Assembly: GCF_900100925.1 (NCBI RefSeq)
Contig: NZ_FNKO01000001.1
Location: 62,001 to 126,000 of the forward strand
Length of the DNA: 64,000 bases
Direction of reading: 5' to 3'
DNA from: Actinopolyspora saharensis
Lineage (GTDB): Bacteria; Actinomycetota; Actinomycetes; Mycobacteriales; Pseudonocardiaceae
This document shows, in pieces, positions 58,782 to 64,000 of the stretch. How positions within the stretch are numbered: the stretch's first letter is position 1; every line of letters begins with the position of its first letter. The notes under the pieces were generated by a model, which had not been told where the DNA came from, ran no database searches, and saw only the letters and a list, made by a program, of their open reading frames with translations. Made by a program: the position numbers and the translations under genes.

Positions 58782-60295
58782 TCCCGCGACTCCTGCCATT
58801 CCGCGGGCAGCAGCATGCCGTGCTGGATCAGCTCGCGCAGCACTGGTTCGGCGGATCGCGTGAGCTCCTCCGAATCGGCCCCGTACGCGGCGGCCAGCAG
58901 CTCGAGCAGCTCGTCGACCGGGAGGGCGCCCTGGCAGCCCGCGACCAGCCGGGCACCGACCTCGTCCACCTCGTGCTGCCACCCGGGGCCGTCGGTGCGG
59001 TGCAGCCGGTGCACGAACTCCTCCCAGCCCTCCGAGCCGTGGGAGCTGACCTGTTCCAGCACCAGCGTGGGGGCGGTGACCAGCGTGCTTGAGAGCAGGT
59101 CCTCCTCCGAGGGGTGGGCGCGCAGCCAGTCGAGACGGCGCAGCCAGCCGTCGACCTCCTCGCCGAGCGGGGCGTCGAAGCTCTGACGCAGCTCCTCGCA
59201 GACCGTCTGCCCGCGTTCCCCGTGCGTGCGACGCAGGGTGACGAAGCCGAAGCCGACGCCGATCACGTCGTTGTCCGCGAACCAGTCCAGCCACTCCGCC
59301 GACTTGCGCCTGCCGAGCTCCGAGCGCGGGTCGATGCCCGCGTCCCGCAGCCAGGTGCCCACGTACAGCGTCGGGTCGGCGACGTCGCGCTGCACGAACC
59401 AGGCGTCCACGTCGGGGGAGTCGATCCAGGAGGAGACGCGGTCCCGCCAGTCCTCGTTCGCGCGGTGCAGCCAGGAGGCGAGCAGGTGCCCGGTTCCGCC
59501 CTCGTTGAGCAGCTCCGGGGTCCTGCGCACCACGAGGGCGCTGGCCTGGTCGCCCGGCAGCCCCGAGTCGCGGTAGACGAAGTCGGTCCGCGCCGGGCCG
59601 ACGACGAACGGGGGATTGCACACCACCTGGTCGAAACGACTTCCGGCCACCGGGTCGAACCAGTCGCCGCCGTGCAGTTCCACGTCGACGCGGTTCAGGC
59701 GGAAGGTCGCCGCGGCCAGGGCGCGCGCCCGGTCCGATACGTCGGTGGCAGTGACCCGCTCGGCACGGGTGCTCGCGTGCAGTGCCTGCACCCCGCAGCC
59801 GGTTCCGAGGTCCAGCACGGAGCCCGCGGAACGCTTGGGAGTGGCCTGCACCAGACTCATCGAGGCCTGACCGACTCCGAGGACGTGCTCCTCGGTGACC
59901 GGATCCGCGGGAGAGCGGATCTCGGCGTCCAGGTCGGAAACGACCCACCAGGAGTCCTCCGCCGCGGCGTGGGGACGGATGTCCAGCCCCGCCCGGACGG
60001 AGTCCCCCTCCACGACGACGATGCCCGCCGCGGCGGCCTCGGACAGCGGCAGCGGGGCCAGTGCCCGCTCGGCGGAGTCCGGGGCCACGGGGTCACCGAG
60101 CAGGAAAACGCGTACCAGGGTTCCCAACGTGCCGGCCTCGGCCGTGGCGCGGAACGCGGGCTCGGGTTCTCCCCTTCCGAGCGCCGCGTGGGCCTCCGGG
60201 CCCAGCAGTTCCAGCACGCCGTCGGCCGTGTAGTTCGCCGCGAGCAGCGCCTCGCGCAGGAGGTCGATGCGGTCGTGTGAGAGTTCGGCAGTCAC
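58778..60295 (-). CDS. Class I SAM-dependent methyltransferase (N5-Gln/N6-Ade type) with N-terminal DUF7059-like domain
   Basis: A 505-residue protein. The first 130 or so residues form a helical domain starting with LREALLAANYTADGVLELLG. A Rossmann methyltransferase domain follows: SAM loop VLDLGTGCGVQALHAS, acidic residue in TATDVSDRA, and the catalytic NPPF in VVCNPPFVVGP. NPPF enzymes methylate an amide or amino nitrogen, for example glutamine of release factors, rRNA bases or DNA adenine. The target here is unknown. A C-terminal 150-residue domain is not recognised. GTG 60295 follows GAGGA. Confidence 0.87.
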   Translation of the reverse strand: MTAELSHDRIDLLREALLAANYTADGVLELLGPEAHAALGRGEPEPAFRATAEAGTLGTLVRVFLLGDPVAPDSAERALAPLPLSEAAAAGIVVVEGDSVRAGLDIRPHAAAEDSWWVVSDLDAEIRSPADPVTEEHVLGVGQASMSLVQATPKRSAGSVLDLGTGCGVQALHASTRAERVTATDVSDRARALAAATFRLNRVDVELHGGDWFDPVAGSRFDQVVCNPPFVVGPARTDFVYRDSGLPGDQASALVVRRTPELLNEGGTGHLLASWLHRANEDWRDRVSSWIDSPDVDAWFVQRDVADPTLYVGTWLRDAGIDPRSELGRRKSAEWLDWFADNDVIGVGFGFVTLRRTHGERGQTVCEELRQSFDAPLGEEVDGWLRRLDWLRAHPSEEDLLSSTLVTAPTLVLEQVSSHGSEGWEEFVHRLHRTDGPGWQHEVDEVGARLVAGCQGALPVDELLELLAAAYGADSEELTRSAEPVLRELIQHGMLLPAEWQESRE

Positions 60296-60461
60296 GCCGC
60301 GATCCTCACACGACCCGCACGTCCCGGGAGGACGCGACCCGCTGTCCCCGTGCGCTCCGCCACTCCCCGAGCTCGTTTCCGGCAGTGGTTCGCCCTCAGG
60401 TGCTTCGGGGGTCCTGCGTCCTCGAGGGGGTAAGTGGGACGATGCGAGTGGAGGTGGTGTC

Positions 60462-60788
60462 GTGAGTGGCTTCCAGCGTGGTGACGACACCCCGGTGCTT
60501 ATCACCGAGGCCGAGCCCTCGTACGACGATCAGCAAGCGGTGCGGCGCAAGAAGTACGCATTGATGATGTCCTTGCGCATTCCCTGCCTGATAGCGGCCG
60601 TGATGGTCTACCCGATCTGGTGGCTTTCGCTGATCATCATTGCGGTGTCCATCCCGTTGCCCTGGATAGCGGTGCTCGTGGCCAACGACCGACCGCCGCG
60701 CAAGAGCGAGCACGTCAGCCGCTTCGAGGGGGAACGCAGCGCCCGTGAGCTCGACGATCCGCAGCACCGGGTCGTCGACAGCCAGTGA
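60462..60788 (+). CDS. DUF3099 membrane protein
   Basis: A 108-residue protein reading TPVLITEAEPSYDDQQAVRRKKYALMM, two close membrane helices (LRIPCLIAAVMVYPIWWLSLIIIAVSIPLPWIAVLVANDRPP) and a polar tail. This is the DUF3099 pattern (Rv2709-like), and it lies near sigB in M. tuberculosis as well. GTG 60462 has GGAGG seven bases upstream. Function is unknown. Confidence 0.87.
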   Translation: MSGFQRGDDTPVLITEAEPSYDDQQAVRRKKYALMMSLRIPCLIAAVMVYPIWWLSLIIIAVSIPLPWIAVLVANDRPPRKSEHVSRFEGERSARELDDPQHRVVDSQ

Positions 60789-60852
60789 GCTCGTACCGGA
60801 GCGGGCGGCGACCGAGGGGACACCGGACTCCTCGGTGCGGCATCATGGGGTT

Positions 60853-61101
60853 ATGACCACTACTCTTCCCGAAACCGATACCAATCCGGAAACCACCGAG
60901 CAGACCAGCGATGACCGGCCCGAGGTCTTTCACTACGTGCAGAAGGACAAGATCGCCGAGAGCGCGGTGATGGGCAGCCACGTGGTGGCGCTCTGCGGTG
61001 AGGTGTTTCCGGTGACCAAGTCCGCGAAGCCGGGGTCTCCGGTGTGCCCCGAGTGCAAGGAGATCTTCGAGGGGTTGCCTCCCGGCGGCGACGACGAGTG
61101 A
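60853..61101 (+). CDS. DUF3039 family protein
   Basis: An 82-residue acidic protein. The conserved part is FHYVQKDKIAESAVMGSHVVALCGEVFPVTKSAKPGSPVCPECKEIFEGLP. A histidine and three cysteines (SHVVALC and CPEC) could bind zinc. It is the Rv2708c counterpart by position. A -10-like CATCAT ends six bases before ATG 60853, so the message may be leaderless. Function is unknown. Confidence 0.85.
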   Translation: MTTTLPETDTNPETTEQTSDDRPEVFHYVQKDKIAESAVMGSHVVALCGEVFPVTKSAKPGSPVCPECKEIFEGLPPGGDDE

Positions 61102-61143
61102 CGCCCCGGTTCTGAACGTCCTTCGATCACCCGGGTTTTCCGC

Positions 61144-62196
61144 TCACTCCGGCTCCGACCCCGGAAGGTCGTCGCGCCGCGCGCGTTTGCCGCGCCAGGC
61201 CTGATACCCCTGCTCGGTGCGCAAGCGCTGGGCGGCGCGCCGCTTTTCCAGCCGATGCCACCGCTTGCGTTCCCGCCTGGTCATGCCGGCTGGCCACATC
61301 TGCTGGATGGCGTTGTTGAACTGGGCGCCTCCCACGATCGCGAATCCGATGAAGAACGCGAACAGCAGGAAGGCGATCGGTGTGGCCAGGGCACCGTAGG
61401 TGTATCCGGTGGATGTCACCCAGGTGATGTAGATCCGGAGGCCGAAACTGGAGCACAGGAACACCAGCATCGCCAGCAGCGCCCCCGGGAGCCCCCGGTG
61501 CCAGGGCAGTTTGCGGGGCAGCGCCAGCTTGTACAGCGTCGCCAGCCCCAGCACCAGCAGGACGCCCGTCACCGGGAAGTAGAGCAGCCGGATCAGCGTG
61601 GCCACGTCCTCGCGCAGCCACGGGGGAAACACCGTGAGCAGCCAGCGAGGCCCCAGTGCGGTCAGGGGAAGCACGAGCACGGCCAGCACCAGGCTGATCA
61701 AGTACAGCAACAGCGCGAGCACGCGCTGCCAGATCGCGTTGCGGACCATGTACTGGTCGTAGGCGAGGGTGATCGACTCGATCAGCGAGGCCAGCGCCGA
61801 GGAACCCGCCCAGAGCGACAGCAGGAAGGCCACCGAGGCGATCCGCGTGCGCCCACTGGTCAGTATGTCACCGACGGTGGGACGGATGATCTGGTCGACG
61901 ACGCTGTCGCTGAAGACCGTCCCGGCGAAGTCCACGATTCTGCGCTGCATGGTCTCGACGACTTCCGGACCCAGCCACCCTCCGATGAACCCCAGGCTGC
62001 TCAGCAGTCCGAGCAGCAGGGGCGGCAGCGAGAGGGTCTGCCAGAAGGCCGCCGCGGCCGCCTCGGAGAAGATGTCGTCGTCCCAGGACTTGCGCAAGGT
62101 GCGCGTCACGAGACGCAGTGGTCCGCGCCGAGCGGTTCCGGCGGTGCCCGACCGCGGAACCGGCCGGCCCCCTTCTTGCGGACTCGCTGACCCCAT
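61144..62196 (-). CDS. YihY/BrkB family inner-membrane protein
   Basis: A 350-residue protein with about six membrane helices, beginning with a cytoplasmic basic stretch. Family features are IFSEAAAAAFWQTLSLPPLLLGLLSSLGF and the helix GALATPIAFLLFAFFIGFAIVGGAQFNNAI near the end. The C-terminal tail is strongly basic (RRERKRWHRLEKRRAAQRLRTEQGYQ). It was once called ribonuclease BN by mistake; its real role is unknown. It corresponds to M. tuberculosis Rv2707 by position. GGAAG lies close to ATG 62196. Confidence 0.87.
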   Translation of the reverse strand: MGSASPQEGGRPVPRSGTAGTARRGPLRLVTRTLRKSWDDDIFSEAAAAAFWQTLSLPPLLLGLLSSLGFIGGWLGPEVVETMQRRIVDFAGTVFSDSVVDQIIRPTVGDILTSGRTRIASVAFLLSLWAGSSALASLIESITLAYDQYMVRNAIWQRVLALLLYLISLVLAVLVLPLTALGPRWLLTVFPPWLREDVATLIRLLYFPVTGVLLVLGLATLYKLALPRKLPWHRGLPGALLAMLVFLCSSFGLRIYITWVTSTGYTYGALATPIAFLLFAFFIGFAIVGGAQFNNAIQQMWPAGMTRRERKRWHRLEKRRAAQRLRTEQGYQAWRGKRARRDDLPGSEPE

Positions 62197-62823
62197 CCCG
62201 CTTCCAAAGTGTTCGACGATCGTGATCTCGGCGTGTTGTCCGGCGGGGTCTCATTCTCCTGGGCGACCGCCCCGGAGGGCGCGTTGGCTGGGGTGGAGGC
62301 GGTAGGCTTGCCCGGGCCCGCGGCGACACGCGGACACCGCCCGCCCGGGGCGTGACCGTCCGGCACGGCGCCCGTTCACGCCGGTCAGAGCCGGTCCGCG
62401 TGAGGGCGGATTCGCCGGTTTCCAGGTGACTCGTCGTGCGGGCGCATCCGGTCGTGATCGGACTCTCGCGGAGTGGGCGCACGGTTGGAAGAGTACTTCC
62501 GGGCGTGTCGCGTCGAACTGGTGGAGCAGGGCCTCGTGCCCGTTCCGGGCGTGGTTCGCTCGACGCCGTGGTTCGTTCGGAGGTGTCCGGTCCCCGTGGC
62601 CGTGGCCCGTGCGGTGCTCCGTGCGCGGCTTTGCTCGCCGGGCCCGTCCGCCGCGGCCAAGTGTCGTGCTGACGCGGGCCGGGGGCGACGTGGAAACCTC
62701 GTGGCGCCGCGTACCGTCCCGCGGGCTGCGGGACGGAAGCGACGTTGTTCCGCGGGACGGCGGCCGAGAGCGCCTTCACCGGCTTGTCGAACGGCGTTGA
62801 TTGGAAGGGAGCGGCAGACGGGC
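62197..62823. other. Intergenic region before the helicase gene
   Basis: 627 bases between divergent genes with no supported gene. Short frames on both strands have arginine-rich shadow composition. The last part carries GGGAG about 12 bases before GTG 62824. Confidence 0.45.
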
Positions 62824-64000
62824 GTGTCCGAGACGCAGGTTGACCAATCCGTTCGCTCAGTGCTCAGTGATCCGTCGCAGGCGAACGACAAGCCGCTGCG
62901 TGATTGGCAGCGCAGGGCGCTGACGCGGTATCTGACCAACAAGCCCCGGGACTTCATGGCCGTCGCGACCCCGGGCGCGGGCAAGACCACCTTCGGTTTG
63001 CGCGTGGCGGCCGAACTGCTGAGTGACCGCACGGTGGAGGCCGTGACCGTGGTCACTCCGACGGAACACCTCAAGCACCAGTGGGCCCTGGCCTCGGGAG
63101 GGGCGGGGATTCCGCTCGACTCGGAGTTCAGCAACTCCGACGGCACCACCTCCGGGGACTACCGGGGAGTGGTGCTCACCTACGCTCAGGTCGCCGCTCA
63201 CCCGAACCTGCACAGGCTGCGCACCGAACGGCGCAAGACGCTGGTGATCCTGGACGAGATCCACCACGCCGGGGACGCGAAGTCGTGGGGCGACGCCGTG
63301 CGGGAGGCCTTCACTCCCGCGGTGCGCAGGCTCACGCTCACCGGCACTCCCTTCCGCTCGGACGACAACCCGATCCCCTTCGTCAACTACGAAACGGATT
63401 CGGACGGTGCGCAGCGCAGCAAGGCCGACCACTCCTACGGCTACGCCGACGCGCTGCGGGACGGTGTGGTCCGTCCGGTCATCTTCCTCGCCTACTCGGG
63501 GGAAGCGCGTTGGCGCACCAACGCGGGGGACGAGTTCTCGGCGCGACTGGGCGAGCCGTTGACCGCGGAGCAGACGGCCCGGGCCTGGCGCACCGCGCTG
63601 GACCCGGGCGGGGAGTGGATCCCCTCGGTGCTGCAAGCGGCCGACACCAGGCTCACGCAGTTGCGTCGCGAGGGGATGCCCGACGCGGGGGGACTGGTGA
63701 TCGCCTCGGACCAGAAGAGCGCCCGGGCCTACGCCAAGACCCTGCAACGGATCAGCGGGGCGGAACCGGTGGTCGTCGTCTCGGACGATCCGCAGGCTTC
63801 GGAGCGGATCGCGGAGTTCGCCGAGTCCGACGACCGCTGGATGATCGCGGTGCGCATGGTCAGCGAAGGGGTCGACGTCCCCAGGCTGGCGGTGGGGGTC
63901 TACGCGACCAGCGCCTCGACCCCGCTGTTCTTCGCCCAGGTGATCGGCAGGTTCGTGCGTGCGCGCAAGCCGGGCGAGACCGCGAGCATCTTCCTGCCGA
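62824..64000 (+). CDS. DEAD/DEAH-box superfamily 2 helicase (partial, 5' part)
   Basis: The frame runs open from GTG 62824 to the window end (392 codons). The motifs are those of SSL2/RecG-like type III-restriction-fold helicases: LRDWQRRALTRYL (Q-type motif), Walker A ATPGAGKTT, VVTPTEHLKHQWA, VILDEIHHAGD (DEIH box), LTGTPFRSDD (motif III), and on the second lobe SEGVDVPRLAVGVYATSAST and QVIGRFVRAR (motif VI). It is probably a DNA helicase used in repair or transcription coupling. The C-terminal part is outside the window. Confidence 0.88.
   Translation, partial: MSETQVDQSVRSVLSDPSQANDKPLRDWQRRALTRYLTNKPRDFMAVATPGAGKTTFGLRVAAELLSDRTVEAVTVVTPTEHLKHQWALASGGAGIPLDSEFSNSDGTTSGDYRGVVLTYAQVAAHPNLHRLRTERRKTLVILDEIHHAGDAKSWGDAVREAFTPAVRRLTLTGTPFRSDDNPIPFVNYETDSDGAQRSKADHSYGYADALRDGVVRPVIFLAYSGEARWRTNAGDEFSARLGEPLTAEQTARAWRTALDPGGEWIPSVLQAADTRLTQLRREGMPDAGGLVIASDQKSARAYAKTLQRISGAEPVVVVSDDPQASERIAEFAESDDRWMIAVRMVSEGVDVPRLAVGVYATSASTPLFFAQVIGRFVRARKPGETASIFLP

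Noticed and set aside
58356..59948. dtd extended upstream to a 530-residue protein
   Set aside because: The extra part is a shadow of the methyltransferase gene; Dtd is normally about 140-150 residues and its start overlaps that gene's stop.

Overview
The window is chromosomal DNA of a high-GC actinomycete. Gene content and order resemble Pseudonocardiales relatives such as Saccharopolyspora or Actinopolyspora; this is inference from protein similarity recalled from memory. It holds 52 protein-coding genes that I can support, two of them cut by the window ends. I see no tRNA, rRNA, CRISPR array, insertion sequence, prophage or biosynthetic cluster.

Layout. (1) 1-10.5 kb: the 3' end of a polyadenylate-specific exoribonuclease, a phosphofructokinase with a pyrophosphate-type active site, class II DAHP synthase, a PASTA kinase of the PknL group facing its winged-helix partner, a polyprenyl diphosphate synthase, an LppM-like lipoprotein and a GNAT. 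This matches the Mycobacterium tuberculosis Rv2179c-Rv2170 neighbourhood. (2) 10.5-15.2 kb: the large helicase Lhr. (3) 15.3-42.8 kb: a block like M. tuberculosis Rv2738c-Rv2718c (DUF3046, recA, recX, miaB, DUF349, miaA, dapF, hflX, lexA, nrdR, then nrdJ). Inserted in it are an iron-controlled siderophore-binding lipoprotein, Entner-Doudoroff genes (edd-eda) and a gluABCD-type amino acid importer. (4) 43-56 kb: a secreted X-Pro peptidase, DUF4192, galE, galK overlapping ideR, a rhodanese, a putative lysine deacetylase (acuC) beside an acyl-CoA-synthetase/GNAT fusion, a lipoprotein and a tyrosine phosphatase. (5) 56-64 kb: sigB, dtd, a methyltransferase, DUF3099, DUF3039, a BrkB membrane protein and the start of a helicase, again in M. 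tuberculosis-like order.

How it works together. The window carries master regulators and probable targets: LexA with boxes at lexA and recA, IdeR with an iron box 29 kb away before a siderophore-binding protein, NrdR with a box before its own nrdR-nrdJ operon, and SigB with ECF-type promoter sequences upstream. Several genes have a -10 hexamer about 6-8 bases before the start codon, suggesting leaderless mRNAs, and most convergent gene pairs are separated by strong hairpins.

No clearly new multi-gene system was found. The best leads are the acuC/acyltransferase pair, the predicted PPi-dependent phosphofructokinase, a substrate-binding protein that seems to lack one lobe, the long structured region before sigB, and a folded repeat element near 50.7 kb.
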